A stretch of 64,000 bases of DNA from Winogradskyella vidalii (GCF_013403955.1 NZ_JABFDG010000003.1:328542-392541), one strand, 5' to 3'; counted from the first letter of the stretch, positions 27,147 to 38,062 are shown. The notes: generated by a model from the letters alone, not told the origin. Numbers and translations: made by a program.

Positions 27147-29444
27147 ATGAGTAAGCAAAGTAAACGTTTAGAGGCTCTAGTGTATCATGCTAAACCAACT
27201 CCAGGAAAAATAAAAGTAGTACCGACAAAAAAGTATGCTACCCAGCGCGATTTATCATTAGCTTACTCACCTGGTGTAGCTGAACCTTGCTTAGAAATCG
27301 AAAAGGATGTTAATAATGTTTATAAATATACAGCTAAAGGAAATTTAGTAGCTGTTATTTCAAACGGAACAGCTGTTTTAGGTTTAGGAAATATCGGACC
27401 AGAAGCTTCTAAGCCTGTGATGGAAGGTAAAGGTTTGCTATTTAAGATTTTTGCAGATATTGATGTATTTGATATTGAAGTTGATACTGAGGATGTCGAA
27501 GCTTTTATTGCAACGGTGAAGAATATAGCGCCAACTTTTGGAGGGATAAACCTCGAAGATATCAAAGCACCTGAAGCCTTTGAGATTGAACGTCGTTTAA
27601 AGGAAGAATTAGATATTCCGGTGATGCACGATGATCAACATGGTACCGCAATAATATCCGCAGCAGCTTTATTGAACGCTTTAGAAATCGCAGAAAAAAA
27701 TATTGAAGAAGCTAAAATTGTGGTAAGTGGTGCTGGCGCAGCAGCAATTTCTTGTACACGATTATACCAAGCTTTTGGTGCTCGCCGTGAAAATATTGTG
27801 ATGCTAGACAGTAAAGGTGTGATTAGAGATGATAGAGATAATTTAACACCTCAAAAAGCAGAGTTTGCTACACATCGTAAAATACATACGTTAACTGAAG
27901 CAATGCAAGATGCCGATGTTTTTATCGGTTTATCACAGCCTAATATAGTAACGCCAGAGATGTTAATTTCTATGAATGCAAACCCTATTGTGTTTGCTAT
28001 GGCAAATCCTGTTGCCGAAATAGATTATCAACTCGCTAAAAATACAAGGGAAGATATTATTATGGCTACGGGCCGCAGTGATTATCCTAATCAAGTTAAT
28101 AATGTACTCGGATTTCCATTTATTTTTAGAGGCGCGTTAGATGTTAGAGCGACAAAAATTAACGAAGCTATGAAAATGGCAGCCGTTAAAGCCTTATCTA
28201 ATTTAGCTAAAGAATCCGTACCTGAACAAGTTAATATTGCCTATTCTGAAACAAAATTAACGTTCGGAAGGGACTATATTATTCCAAAACCTTTTGATCC
28301 AAGACTTATCTCAGAAGTCCCACCTGCTGTAGCAAAAGCAGCTATGGAAAGTGGTGTGGCTAAAGAACCAATAGAAGATTGGGACCGTTATAAAAACTCG
28401 TTATTAGAACGTTTAGGGTCAGATAATAAGTTGGTTCGTATGTTGTTAGAACGTGCAAAAACGAATCCAAAACGTGTTGTTTTTGCAGAAGCTGATCAGC
28501 TCGATGTGGTTAAAGCAGCTCAAATAGTATATGATGAAGGCATTGCTTATCCTATTTTATTGGGTAGAAAAGAGGTTATAGCTTCACTGATGAAAGAGAT
28601 TGAATTTGATGCTGATGTTCTTATTATTGATCCTAAATCAGATGAGGAAACAGACCGAAAAAATCGTTATGCTAAAGTTTATTGGGATAAATGTAAGCGC
28701 GAAGGTGTCACACTTTATTCATCTCAAAAGAAAATGAGAGAGCGTAATTATTTTGCCGCAATGATGGTAAATGTTGGTGATGCAGATGCGCTTATTACGG
28801 GCTATTCTCGTAGTTATCCATCGGTAGTAAGACCAATGTTAAAGTTAATTGGTATGGCAGAAGGCGTTAACAGAGTTGCAACCACTAACTTAATGATGAC
28901 GCAACGTGGACCTATGTTTTTAAGTGATACAGCAATAAATATCAATCCTACGGCCAAGGATTTAGCTAAAATTGCACGTATGACTTCTAAAGTGTCTAAA
29001 ATGTTTGGTATTGAGCCTGTTACTGCAATGATTTCGTATTCTAACTTTGGTTCTTCAGATCATCCTAATTCAGAAAAAGTAAGAGAAGCTGTAGCTCAAT
29101 TACATAAGGCTTATCCAGATATGGTAGTCGATGGTGAAATTCAGAGTGATTTTGCATTAAATTCAAAAATGCTTCAAGACATATTTCCATTTTCAAAATT
29201 AGCAGGTCGAAAAGTTAATACGCTTATTTTTCCAAATATAGAAGCTGCTAATATTACCTATAAATTGTTGAAGGAATTAAATAAATCAGATTCAATTGGT
29301 CCAATAATGATGGGAATGCGTAAACCTGTGCATATCCTACAATTGGGGTCTAGTGTAGATGAAATTGTAAATATGACCGCAATTGCCGTTATAGATGCTC
29401 AAGAATGTGAAAAACGAGAACGTAAAATTGAAGCCAGAGGTTAG
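27147..29444 (+). CDS. maeB: NADP-dependent malic enzyme with C-terminal phosphotransacetylase-like domain
   Basis: MaeB oxidatively decarboxylates malate to pyruvate and makes NADPH. The 765-residue protein is a two-domain fusion. The malic enzyme domain (about 1-430) contains Y-S-P-G-V-A-E-P-C near residue 40, the metal-binding D-D-Q-H-G-T-A near 155, and an NAD(P)-binding G-A-G-A-A-A-I near 195. The C-terminal phosphate acetyltransferase-like domain (about 440-765) is regulatory in studied homologues, responding to acetyl-CoA, rather than catalytic. The length is typical of MaeB. It has its own promoter-like box and is followed by 297 bp of non-coding sequence. Confidence 0.95.
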   Translation: MSKQSKRLEALVYHAKPTPGKIKVVPTKKYATQRDLSLAYSPGVAEPCLEIEKDVNNVYKYTAKGNLVAVISNGTAVLGLGNIGPEASKPVMEGKGLLFKIFADIDVFDIEVDTEDVEAFIATVKNIAPTFGGINLEDIKAPEAFEIERRLKEELDIPVMHDDQHGTAIISAAALLNALEIAEKNIEEAKIVVSGAGAAAISCTRLYQAFGARRENIVMLDSKGVIRDDRDNLTPQKAEFATHRKIHTLTEAMQDADVFIGLSQPNIVTPEMLISMNANPIVFAMANPVAEIDYQLAKNTREDIIMATGRSDYPNQVNNVLGFPFIFRGALDVRATKINEAMKMAAVKALSNLAKESVPEQVNIAYSETKLTFGRDYIIPKPFDPRLISEVPPAVAKAAMESGVAKEPIEDWDRYKNSLLERLGSDNKLVRMLLERAKTNPKRVVFAEADQLDVVKAAQIVYDEGIAYPILLGRKEVIASLMKEIEFDADVLIIDPKSDEETDRKNRYAKVYWDKCKREGVTLYSSQKKMRERNYFAAMMVNVGDADALITGYSRSYPSVVRPMLKLIGMAEGVNRVATTNLMMTQRGPMFLSDTAININPTAKDLAKIARMTSKVSKMFGIEPVTAMISYSNFGSSDHPNSEKVREAVAQLHKAYPDMVVDGEIQSDFALNSKMLQDIFPFSKLAGRKVNTLIFPNIEAANITYKLLKELNKSDSIGPIMMGMRKPVHILQLGSSVDEIVNMTAIAVIDAQECEKRERKIEARG

Positions 29445-29512
29445 ATGTGAGAGATGAGAAGTTAGAGGGTTAATTTGAAAAATGTTAGATTAAATCAGAT
29501 ATACAGTTTTAA

Positions 29513-29527
29513 TTTGTCTTCGACAAA
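29513..29527. repeat. Hairpin in non-coding gap upstream of ruvA
   Basis: TTTGTC and GACAAA pair around a TTC loop. The 297-bp gap (29445-29741) also holds a purine-rich stretch (about 29445-29470: GTGAGAGATGAGAAG) and no gene. It looks like degraded intergenic repeat material. Confidence 0.35.
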
Positions 29528-29710
29528 CTTCCTCGAAATCTCAGTCTGGTTTTTTCTAAAAATTCCAGAAATTACCCGTGTAATCCGTTCTGATGACTTC
29601 AAGAAATAATTCATTCCGTTTCCAATAACAGAATCGCTATTAAATTAAACATATTACTAAAACCAAGTTTCATAGTGCTGATTGAAACCCTTAAATGAAA
29701 ATAATTTTAC

Positions 29711-29718
29711 TACATTTG
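29711..29718 (+). promoter_or_regulatory. -7 box for ruvA-sprA
   Basis: TACATTTG matches TAnnTTTG and lies 23 nt before the ruvA ATG. No TTG is present at 19-21 nt upstream. Confidence 0.5.
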
Positions 29719-29741
29719 GTTTTTTAACTTTTCTTTAATAA

Positions 29742-30323
29742 ATGATTACACATATAGAGGGCAAACTTGTAGAAAAGAACCCGACTGATATTGTTATAGA
29801 TTGCAATGGCGTTGGATATTTTATTAATATCTCATTACACACATTTTCTCAAATTCCAGATAAAGAACATCTCAAACTTTATACTTTTCTTCAGGTTCGT
29901 GAAGATTCACATAGTCTTTATGGATTTTCAACAAAAACAGAACGTGAAATATTTAAATTATTAATTTCTGTTAGTGGTATTGGTGCTAATACAGCACGTA
30001 CCATGTTGTCTTCTCTTACACCAGAGCAAGTAAAGGAAGGAATAGCAGGTGAAGATGTTGCTTTAATTCAAAGTGTTAAAGGAATAGGTATCAAAACTGC
30101 CCAGCGTGTTATTATTGACTTAAAGGATAAAGTGTTAAAAGTGTATGGTATTGATGAACTTTCTTTAATACCAAACAATACGCACAAAAATGAAGCGTTA
30201 TCTGCTTTAGATGTTTTAGGATTTAATAAAAAACAGTCTGAAAAAGTGGTCGATAAAATTTTAAAAGTCCAACCAGAAGCCCAAGTGGAGCAAATTATTA
30301 AAGAAGCTCTAAAAAACTTATAA
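29742..30323 (+). CDS. ruvA: Holliday junction branch migration protein RuvA
   Basis: RuvA binds four-way junctions as a tetramer and loads RuvB. The 193-residue protein has the OB-fold domain I (about 1-63; M-I-T-H-I-E-G-K-L). Domain II has two helix-hairpin-helix motifs, V-S-G-I-G-A-N-T-A near residue 78 and V-K-G-I-G-I-K-T-A near 113. The small RuvB-binding domain III is at about 145-193. It is normal length. sprA begins 5 nt downstream, a linkage I recall as typical of Flavobacteria, although the functions are unrelated. Confidence 0.96.
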   Translation: MITHIEGKLVEKNPTDIVIDCNGVGYFINISLHTFSQIPDKEHLKLYTFLQVREDSHSLYGFSTKTEREIFKLLISVSGIGANTARTMLSSLTPEQVKEGIAGEDVALIQSVKGIGIKTAQRVIIDLKDKVLKVYGIDELSLIPNNTHKNEALSALDVLGFNKKQSEKVVDKILKVQPEAQVEQIIKEALKNL

Positions 30324-30328
30324 TCCAA

Positions 30329-33300
30329 TTGAATACTACTAGTCATAACCAACGCTTATCCAATTGTTTTTACTGCATATTAGCTTTTGTAATGCTAATG
30401 AGCAACCCGCTTATTGCACAAGAAACAGAAACAGAACAAGATTCAACCAGTACTAGCTTTGCAATGGGCAAACTCAATATGCCTAACCCAACTAGTATTG
30501 TTTCAAAATATACGTACGATCCTATACTTGATCGTTATATATACACCGAAAAAATAGGCAATTTTAATATTAATTACCCTTTAATTCTTACGCCTGAAGA
30601 ATTTCAAGAATTAGTACTTCAAGAAAAATTAAAAGAATATTACAAGAAAATGGCTGATGCTGCAGCCGGACAAAAAGAAGGTTCAGAAGAAGATCAGAAG
30701 AATTTATTGCCAGAGTTTTATGTCAATTCAGGATTATTTGAAACTATTTTTGGTGGAAATACTATAAATGTAGTACCTCAAGGTTCAGTAGAAGTAGATT
30801 TAGGGGTGTTGTTTTCTAAGCAAGACAATCCCAATACTTCCCCTAGAAATAGAACGAATTTTACCTTCGATTTTGATCAGCGAATTAGTTTAAGTTTATT
30901 AGGTAAAGTAGGAACACGTCTGCAAGTTACCGCTAATTACGATACAGAAGCCACTTTCGATTTTCAACAGGTTGTAAAATTAGAATATACACCAACTGAA
31001 GACGATATAATACGTAAGATTGAAGTGGGTAACGTAAGCATGCCATTAAATAGTTCTTTAATCACAGGAGCGCAAAGTCTTTTTGGTGTAAAAACTGAAT
31101 TGCAATTTGGTAAAACAAGAGTAACAGCTGTGTTTTCTGAACAGCAATCACAGTCGACTTCAGTAGTAGCTGAAGGCGGAGGAACTGTTGATGAATTTGA
31201 GTTTTATGCCAGAGACTATGATGAAAACAGACACTTTTTCTTAGCACATTATTTTAGAGAGACTTATGATAAAGCGTTACTGCAATATCCTTGGATAGAT
31301 AACCAAGGTCTTCAGATCACTAGAGTAGAGGTATGGGTAACTAATACAAATAATCAAACTGAAAACGTTAGAAATATTGTTGCTTTTCAAGATTTAGGAG
31401 AGTCTTCAATAGAGAATATTGGACTTACGTCTTATCCCCCCAATTTTGTTAATAATCCTGGAGCAAGACCAAATAATGAAAACAATGAGTTTGACCCCAC
31501 TAATATTGGCGGTCCTGGGTCGTTTTTAACCGATGCCGTTAGAAATATTACCAATGTTGAGTCTGGTGTAAATACAGTGAATGTTAATGAAGGTTTTGAT
31601 TATGGTAAGTTAGAATCGGCACGAAAATTAACGCAGAATCAGGAGTATGTTTTAAATGAAGAGTTAGGGTATATTTCCTTAAATCAGCGCTTACAAAATG
31701 ACGAAGTATTAGCCGTAGCATTTCAATACACTATTGGAGGTCAGGTGTATCAAGTTGGTGAGTTTGCCAATGATGGTGTAGAAGCAACAACTGTAGATAA
31801 TAGTTCGGGTAATGAAGTGATAAATAATCAAAGCTTAATCCTTAAAATGCTGAAAAGCACGGTGACTTCTGTCGATCAGCCGATTTGGGATTTAATGATG
31901 AAAAATATTTATGATACGGGGGCGTATCAACTTAGCGAAGAAGATTTTGTACTTAATATTTTTTATAATGAATCTTCTGCCTCAAACTATATTAACCCAG
32001 TTGAAGGTACAGCGTTTCCATTATATGATAATAATACGCCTTTTGATAATGGTGATGATGCTGTAATTTCAGAAACGCCGTTAATTAGGTTATTTCATTT
32101 AGATAAGCTAAACTCAAATAATGACCCACAAGAAGGTGGTGATGGTTTCTTTGATTATGTAGAAGGACAAACGGTTTTATCTCAAAACGGAAAAATTATT
32201 TTTACCAAAACACAACCTTTTGGTAGTTATTTATTTGATGTATTAGACGATCCAGATAATCCAGGAAATTATGATGCTGCAACATACACCAATCCCAATC
32301 AAGAAAAATATGTGTATGATTTATTATATAAATCAACTAAAACGGCTGCTTTAGATGAATCTGAAAAGAATAAATTCTTAATAAAAGGTCGTTTTACAAG
32401 TAGTGGTGGTGATAGTGGGATTCCTATTGGTGCGTTTAATGTGCCTAGAGGTTCTGTTACAGTGACCGCTGGCGGAAGACAGCTAGTAGAGGGTATTGAT
32501 TATACGGTGAATTATCAGTTAGGTCGTGTAGAAATTTTAGACGAAGCCTTAAAAGCATCTAATACGCCTATTAATGTTTCTGTAGAAAATAATGCGGTAT
32601 TTGGTCAGCAAACCAAACGTTTTACAGGCATTAATGTAGAACATCAATTTAACGAGAATTTTGTGTTAGGGGGAACCTTGTTAAACCTAAACGAACGGCC
32701 AATTACACAAAAAGCAAATTATAACTCCGAACCTATTAATAATACCATTTTTGGTTTTAATGGAAATTACTCTACCGAAGTTCCATTTTTAACTCGAATG
32801 GTAAATAAATTACCAAATATAGATACTGATGTACCATCTAATCTTTCTATAAGAGGTGAGTTTGCTTACTTATTACCAGGTGCCTCAAGTGGTGCTGATT
32901 TTAATGGCGAAGCAACGGCTTATATCGATGATTTTGAAGGTAGCCAAGGCGCTATTGATTTATTAAGTCCTTTGTCTTGGTCCTTATCTAGTAGACCGCT
33001 CACAGTTAATGGTGTGGACGAAAATAACGCTGTTAATAATCCTGGAATAGAAAACGGTTATGGAAGAGCGCTTTTAAACTGGTATACTATTGACCCTATA
33101 TTTTATAGTAGTCAACGTCCTGATGGTATTACAGATGATGATATTTCTGATTTATATACGAGACGTGTTTTTATAGATGAAATTTTTAGGCAAGATATAG
33201 CACAGGGACAAACCTCTGTTATCAATACTTTAGATTTAGCGTATTACCCTAGAGAGCGTGGTCCTTACAATTTTGATCCTGCAGCAGCAAATGGAGCCGA

Positions 33301-36300
33301 TTTAAACCCTAACACAAGTTGGGCTGGTATAATGAGGTCGATAACATCTACCGATTTTGAGCAAGCAAACGTAGAGTATATTGAATTTTGGGTACAAGAT
33401 CCTTTTTTAGATTCGTCTACGAATACCGGTGGGAAATTATTTATTAACCTTGGTAATATCTCTGAAGATATTATTAAAGATGGTAAAAAACAATATGAAA
33501 ACGGTTTGCCTGACGATGGAGATATATCTATGCTAGATCCTACTGAATTTGGAACTGTTGTACCACAAAACCAATCTCTGATTTATACGTTTGCGACTAC
33601 TGGAGCTGACAGAGCCAACCAAGATGTCGGTTTAGACGGTTATAATGACTTTGAAGAAATTAATAGGTTTGGGGCAGAGTTTGGTGAGGATCCATCAAAC
33701 GATAATTACAGTTATTATCTAAATACAACTGGTAATATCTTTGACCGTTATAAAAAATACAATGGTACTGAAGGTAATACCCCAGATACCTTTACAGATA
33801 CCAACCGTGGTTCTACAACGCAACCAGATGTTGAGGATATCAATAGAGATAACACCATGAATACTATTGATAGCTATTTTGAATATGAAATAGATATTAC
33901 GCCTACAAGTTTAAATATCAGTAACCCTTTAATTAACGATATAAAAGAGGATGTTCAGGTAACGTTACCTAATGGCGATGTTAGAGACGATGTAAAATGG
34001 TATCAGTTTAGAATTCCTATCGATGAAGAAACCCAGCGTGTTGGTGGAATAACCGATATTCGCTCGGTACGTTTTGCTCGTATGTATGTGTCCGATTTTA
34101 CCGAAAATACAGTGATGCGTTTTGCCTCTTTAGACTTAGTGCGTAGCGATTGGAGACGTTATACCTTAGATTTAGATAATGATGATACTAATAACAGCCC
34201 CAATGCAGAATTTAATGTTGGTGTTGTAGGTGTTGAAGATAATCCAGATTACGAAACACCACCAGGAGTAGAACAAGAGGAGCTTAATAATAACAACAGT
34301 ATAATTAGACAGAATGAACAGTCTTTAGTTTTACAAGCTTGTGATTTACGATCTACAGATTCTAAAGGTGTTACTAAAAACATCGATTTAGACATGCGTC
34401 AGTATAAAAAACTGCGGATGTTTATGCATGCAGAAGCTCAAGAAGGTTCAACCCTACAAGCTGGTGAAATGATTGGTTTTATAAGAATGGGTAATGACTT
34501 CACAGAGAACTACTACCAAATAGAATTGCCTTTATTACCAAGTGCTGATGCGGAAGGTACAGACAGTGAAAGAGTATGGCCAGATCAAAACGAAATTAAT
34601 ATTCCTCTAGAGTTTTTACAAACGATTAAATCCTTAGGTATTTCTAATGGATCGTTGTCAGCAGAAGACCCTACATTTTATAATGTAGTTGATGGGGTGT
34701 TAGATGAAGAAGGATTTACAAACCCTAATGATGTGCCTTATGAAATGGATTCAGGGCTTAAGCAACAACGTATTGCTATTAAAGGAAATCCAAATTTTGG
34801 TGATATTAGGGTGTTGATGATTGGTATTAAAAATTCGGGAATTACAGGAATGAATTCTTGTGGGGAATTCTGGTTTAACGAATTGAGAATGTCAGATATG
34901 GATAACGAAGGCGGTTGGGCTGCAGTAGTAAGTATGGATACTCAAATTGCAGATTTCGCTAATATCAGTGCTACAGGAAGTCAAAGTACTGTTGGTTTTG
35001 GTGGAATAGAACAAGGACCAAGTGAGCGTAGTTTAGAAGATGTAAAGCAATATGATGTTGTTACTAATGTGCAATTAGGGCAATTATTACCTGAAAAATG
35101 GGGCGTACAGCTTCCGTTTAATTATGCACAAAGTGAAGAGCTCATTACGCCTAAGTACGATCAATATTATAACGATTTAACGTTACAATCACGATTAGAT
35201 GCTGCAGAATCTGATGCAGAAGAGGATCAAATAAGAGAACAATCAGAAGATTATACTAAGCGCCAAAGTATAAATTTTATTGGTGTAAGAAAGCAAAAAA
35301 CGGACGACTCTAAAAAGCGTGTTTATGATGTAGAAAATTTAACCTTTAATTATTCTTACAATAAGGTAGAACATCGCGATTTTGAAATTGAAAATTCTCT
35401 AGATCAAACCATTAGAGCAGGTGCTAATTACAATTATGCTTTTGAACCTTTAAAGATTGAACCTTTCAAAGAAAACGATTCACTCTTTGCGAGTAAACAT
35501 TGGAAGATTTTGAAAGATTTTAATCTTAATTTATTACCCTCTAGTTTTTCAATTAATTCTGATATCAATAGACAATTCAGTAAACAAAAATTTAGAGAAG
35601 TAGAATTAGAAGGCGATAATATTGGCATTCAAGAGTTGTTTAGAAGAGATTACACCTTCGATTTTCAATACAATATTAATTACAATTTAACAGATGCACT
35701 GAGTCTTAATTTTATGGCATCTAATAGTAATATTGTTCGTAATTATTTTGTAGACGATCGTATTAATGGAACTCAAGATGCAGAGCTAAATGTTTGGGAC
35801 GGGTTCTTTGATTTTGGAGATCCTAATTATCAAACCCAAGAACTTCAGGTTAACTACGAATTGCCTTTATATAAAATACCGGCTTTAAGTTTCTTAAGAG
35901 CAACTTATGCTTATAACGGTGCTTTTCAATGGCAAAAAGGATCGGATTTAAATACGGGATTACAAGTAGAAGATCCAGATAATCCAGGGGTTTATGAAAC
36001 TTATAATTTAGGTAATTCGATTCAGAATTCTAATACGCATAACATCAATTCTACTCTTAATATGGAAACGTTATACCAGACTTTAGGTTTGGTTAAAAAA
36101 GGAAAACAAACACGAGGTAGATCAAGACAAAGAAGTGCGCCAGTAACAAGACGTTCAGCAACTCCAGATAGAGGAGGAGATAATGAAGATGATCCTAATA
36201 AGTTGAGTACAGGTGACAAAGCTTATAATACGTTGCTAGATGTTATAACCATGGTAAAACGTGTTCAGTTTAATTACGGTGAAAATAATGGTACATACCT

Positions 36301-37621
36301 TCCAGGATATTTACAAACACCTGGTTTTGTAGGTACTTTAAAGCCTACTGTTGGTTATACGTTTGGTAGTCAGAATGATATTAGGCAACTAGCAGCAAGT
36401 AATGGGTGGTTAACTATATATGATAGCTTTAGTGAACAATATACTGAAATAGAAAATAAGATATTGGATTACTCGGTTAATATAGAACCGATGAGAGATC
36501 TAAAATTAGACTTAACAGGAAACAGAATGTATGCTAATAATGTTTCTGAAAGTTTTATAGCTATAGATTCAGATGATGATGGTTTGAGTGATACCTATGA
36601 AGATTTAATTACTAACGCTTATGGTAACTTTAATATTTCAACCGTACTTATTAAAACAGCGTTTAGTAAAAGTGACGAAAGTCAATCGGCAACCTTTGAA
36701 GACTTTAGAGCCAATAGATTAGTTATAGCAAAGAGGCTTGCTTCAGAGTCAGGTATGGATGTTAACGATGCAGATAACTTAGATGATGAAGGGTACCCAA
36801 TTGGGTATGGAAAAAATAGCCAACGTGTATTGCTTCCAGCATTTTTGTCTGCTTATCAAGGATCCAATCCAGAGAGTGTAAATACGGGGGCATTTAGAGA
36901 TATTCCACTTCCAAACTGGACGTTGAAGTATACAGGGTTAATGAGAATCCCTTGGTTTAAAAATACGTTTAAACGTTTTTCTATTCAACACGGTTATCGT
37001 TCTAGTTATACAATTAATCAGTTTAGAACTAATTTAAATTATGTGTCACCAGATTACGATTACTTAGCCAGCGATCCAGAAAACGCAGACGCTATTGATC
37101 AAGCTGGAAATTTTAAAAATGAAACACTTTATAGTAATATTAACCTAGAAGAACAATTTAGTCCTCTAATTCGTTTAGATTTCGAAATGAAGAATTCTAT
37201 CAAGGTTTTAGCTGAAATTAAGACAGACCGTACGCTATCACTTAGCTTTGATAATAATTTAATGACAGAAATTCAAGGTAAAGAGTATACGCTTGGTTTA
37301 GGTTATCGTTTTAAGGATTTAAGAATTAGATCTCAACTTGCAGGTCCTAAACAAATTATTGTAAGTGATTTAAATATGCGTGCAGATGTTACTGTAAGAG
37401 ATAATAAAACAATTATTAGATATTTAGATTTAGATAATAACCAAGTTACAGCAGGTCAAACGATTTGGGGGCTTCAATATACCGCAGATTATGCCTTTAG
37501 TAAAAACCTAACGGGTATCTTCTATTTTGATTATACCTTCTCTGATTTTGCGATTTCAACCTCATTCCCACAGACCTCTTTAAGATCCGGAATTACCTTG
37601 CGTTATAATTTTGGGAATTAA
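30329..37621 (+). CDS. sprA: T9SS outer-membrane translocon SprA (Sov)
   Basis: SprA is the giant outer-membrane beta-barrel (36 strands in the F. johnsoniae structure) through which type IX secretion cargo passes. It is required for gliding. The 2430-residue precursor is the expected size. The start is TTG at 30329, giving a signal peptide with hydrophobic core around residues 14-26 and a site near PLIAQ; no ATG lies close enough upstream. Family signatures include the N-terminal YTYDPILDRYIYTEKIG block and many aromatic-ending beta strands down to a C-terminal strand T-L-R-Y-N-F-G-N. It secretes proteins such as those encoded at 1-1125, 56738-59806 and 59934-63950. It is coupled to ruvA. 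Confidence 0.97.
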   Translation: MNTTSHNQRLSNCFYCILAFVMLMSNPLIAQETETEQDSTSTSFAMGKLNMPNPTSIVSKYTYDPILDRYIYTEKIGNFNINYPLILTPEEFQELVLQEKLKEYYKKMADAAAGQKEGSEEDQKNLLPEFYVNSGLFETIFGGNTINVVPQGSVEVDLGVLFSKQDNPNTSPRNRTNFTFDFDQRISLSLLGKVGTRLQVTANYDTEATFDFQQVVKLEYTPTEDDIIRKIEVGNVSMPLNSSLITGAQSLFGVKTELQFGKTRVTAVFSEQQSQSTSVVAEGGGTVDEFEFYARDYDENRHFFLAHYFRETYDKALLQYPWIDNQGLQITRVEVWVTNTNNQTENVRNIVAFQDLGESSIENIGLTSYPPNFVNNPGARPNNENNEFDPTNIGGPGSFLTDAVRNITNVESGVNTVNVNEGFDYGKLESARKLTQNQEYVLNEELGYISLNQRLQNDEVLAVAFQYTIGGQVYQVGEFANDGVEATTVDNSSGNEVINNQSLILKMLKSTVTSVDQPIWDLMMKNIYDTGAYQLSEEDFVLNIFYNESSASNYINPVEGTAFPLYDNNTPFDNGDDAVISETPLIRLFHLDKLNSNNDPQEGGDGFFDYVEGQTVLSQNGKIIFTKTQPFGSYLFDVLDDPDNPGNYDAATYTNPNQEKYVYDLLYKSTKTAALDESEKNKFLIKGRFTSSGGDSGIPIGAFNVPRGSVTVTAGGRQLVEGIDYTVNYQLGRVEILDEALKASNTPINVSVENNAVFGQQTKRFTGINVEHQFNENFVLGGTLLNLNERPITQKANYNSEPINNTIFGFNGNYSTEVPFLTRMVNKLPNIDTDVPSNLSIRGEFAYLLPGASSGADFNGEATAYIDDFEGSQGAIDLLSPLSWSLSSRPLTVNGVDENNAVNNPGIENGYGRALLNWYTIDPIFYSSQRPDGITDDDISDLYTRRVFIDEIFRQDIAQGQTSVINTLDLAYYPRERGPYNFDPAAANGADLNPNTSWAGIMRSITSTDFEQANVEYIEFWVQDPFLDSSTNTGGKLFINLGNISEDIIKDGKKQYENGLPDDGDISMLDPTEFGTVVPQNQSLIYTFATTGADRANQDVGLDGYNDFEEINRFGAEFGEDPSNDNYSYYLNTTGNIFDRYKKYNGTEGNTPDTFTDTNRGSTTQPDVEDINRDNTMNTIDSYFEYEIDITPTSLNISNPLINDIKEDVQVTLPNGDVRDDVKWYQFRIPIDEETQRVGGITDIRSVRFARMYVSDFTENTVMRFASLDLVRSDWRRYTLDLDNDDTNNSPNAEFNVGVVGVEDNPDYETPPGVEQEELNNNNSIIRQNEQSLVLQACDLRSTDSKGVTKNIDLDMRQYKKLRMFMHAEAQEGSTLQAGEMIGFIRMGNDFTENYYQIELPLLPSADAEGTDSERVWPDQNEINIPLEFLQTIKSLGISNGSLSAEDPTFYNVVDGVLDEEGFTNPNDVPYEMDSGLKQQRIAIKGNPNFGDIRVLMIGIKNSGITGMNSCGEFWFNELRMSDMDNEGGWAAVVSMDTQIADFANISATGSQSTVGFGGIEQGPSERSLEDVKQYDVVTNVQLGQLLPEKWGVQLPFNYAQSEELITPKYDQYYNDLTLQSRLDAAESDAEEDQIREQSEDYTKRQSINFIGVRKQKTDDSKKRVYDVENLTFNYSYNKVEHRDFEIENSLDQTIRAGANYNYAFEPLKIEPFKENDSLFASKHWKILKDFNLNLLPSSFSINSDINRQFSKQKFREVELEGDNIGIQELFRRDYTFDFQYNINYNLTDALSLNFMASNSNIVRNYFVDDRINGTQDAELNVWDGFFDFGDPNYQTQELQVNYELPLYKIPALSFLRATYAYNGAFQWQKGSDLNTGLQVEDPDNPGVYETYNLGNSIQNSNTHNINSTLNMETLYQTLGLVKKGKQTRGRSRQRSAPVTRRSATPDRGGDNEDDPNKLSTGDKAYNTLLDVITMVKRVQFNYGENNGTYLPGYLQTPGFVGTLKPTVGYTFGSQNDIRQLAASNGWLTIYDSFSEQYTEIENKILDYSVNIEPMRDLKLDLTGNRMYANNVSESFIAIDSDDDGLSDTYEDLITNAYGNFNISTVLIKTAFSKSDESQSATFEDFRANRLVIAKRLASESGMDVNDADNLDDEGYPIGYGKNSQRVLLPAFLSAYQGSNPESVNTGAFRDIPLPNWTLKYTGLMRIPWFKNTFKRFSIQHGYRSSYTINQFRTNLNYVSPDYDYLASDPENADAIDQAGNFKNETLYSNINLEEQFSPLIRLDFEMKNSIKVLAEIKTDRTLSLSFDNNLMTEIQGKEYTLGLGYRFKDLRIRSQLAGPKQIIVSDLNMRADVTVRDNKTIIRYLDLDNNQVTAGQTIWGLQYTADYAFSKNLTGIFYFDYTFSDFAISTSFPQTSLRSGITLRYNFGN

Positions 37622-37623
37622 GC

Positions 37624-37653
37624 TTGATTGATGCTATTAATAAATTATCTTTG
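37624..37653 (+). promoter_or_regulatory. Promoter of gcvH
   Basis: TTG at 37624-37626 and TATCTTTG at 37646-37653 are 19 nt apart, matching the Bacteroidota consensus. The gcvH ATG lies 28 nt after the -7 box. Confidence 0.75.
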
Positions 37654-37681
37654 CTTTCTTAATTTTATATCCTTTTAAAAT

Positions 37682-38062
37682 ATGAATACACCAACAGAGT
37701 TAAAGTACACTAAAGATCACGAATGGATTAAGATAGAAGGCGATATAGCTACTATAGGTATTACAGATTTTGCGCAAAGCGAACTTGGTGATATCGTTTA
37801 CGTTGAAGTAGAGACCTTAGATGAAACTTTAGATGTCGAAGAAGTTTTTGGTACTGTTGAAGCTGTAAAAACTGTTTCAGATTTATTTTTACCATTATCT
37901 GGGGAAATTATTGAGTTCAATGAAAGCTTAGAAGATGAGCCTGAAAATGTGAATTCTGATCCTTATGGAGCAGGTTGGATGATTAAATTAAAATTCTCTG
38001 ATGCTACAGAAATTGAGAATTTATTATCTGCAGAAGACTATAAAGCACTTATCAGTGGTTAA
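37682..38062 (+). CDS. gcvH: Glycine cleavage system H protein
   Basis: GcvH is the lipoyl carrier that shuttles the aminomethyl group between the P, T and L proteins of the glycine cleavage system. The 126-residue protein is normal length. The lipoylation loop is visible as F-G-T-V-E-A-V-K-T-V-S-D, with the modified Lys near residue 63. E-H-E-W-type residues appear at the N terminus (T-K-D-H-E-W-I) and G-A-G-W-M-I-K-L near the C terminus. No gcvP or gcvT is adjacent. The next gene overlaps the last bases. Confidence 0.96.
   Translation: MNTPTELKYTKDHEWIKIEGDIATIGITDFAQSELGDIVYVEVETLDETLDVEEVFGTVEAVKTVSDLFLPLSGEIIEFNESLEDEPENVNSDPYGAGWMIKLKFSDATEIENLLSAEDYKALISG

Noticed and set aside
29445..29741. 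Possible small gene in the maeB-ruvA gap
   Set aside because: No long frame; the region is purine-rich and looks like degraded intergenic repeat.
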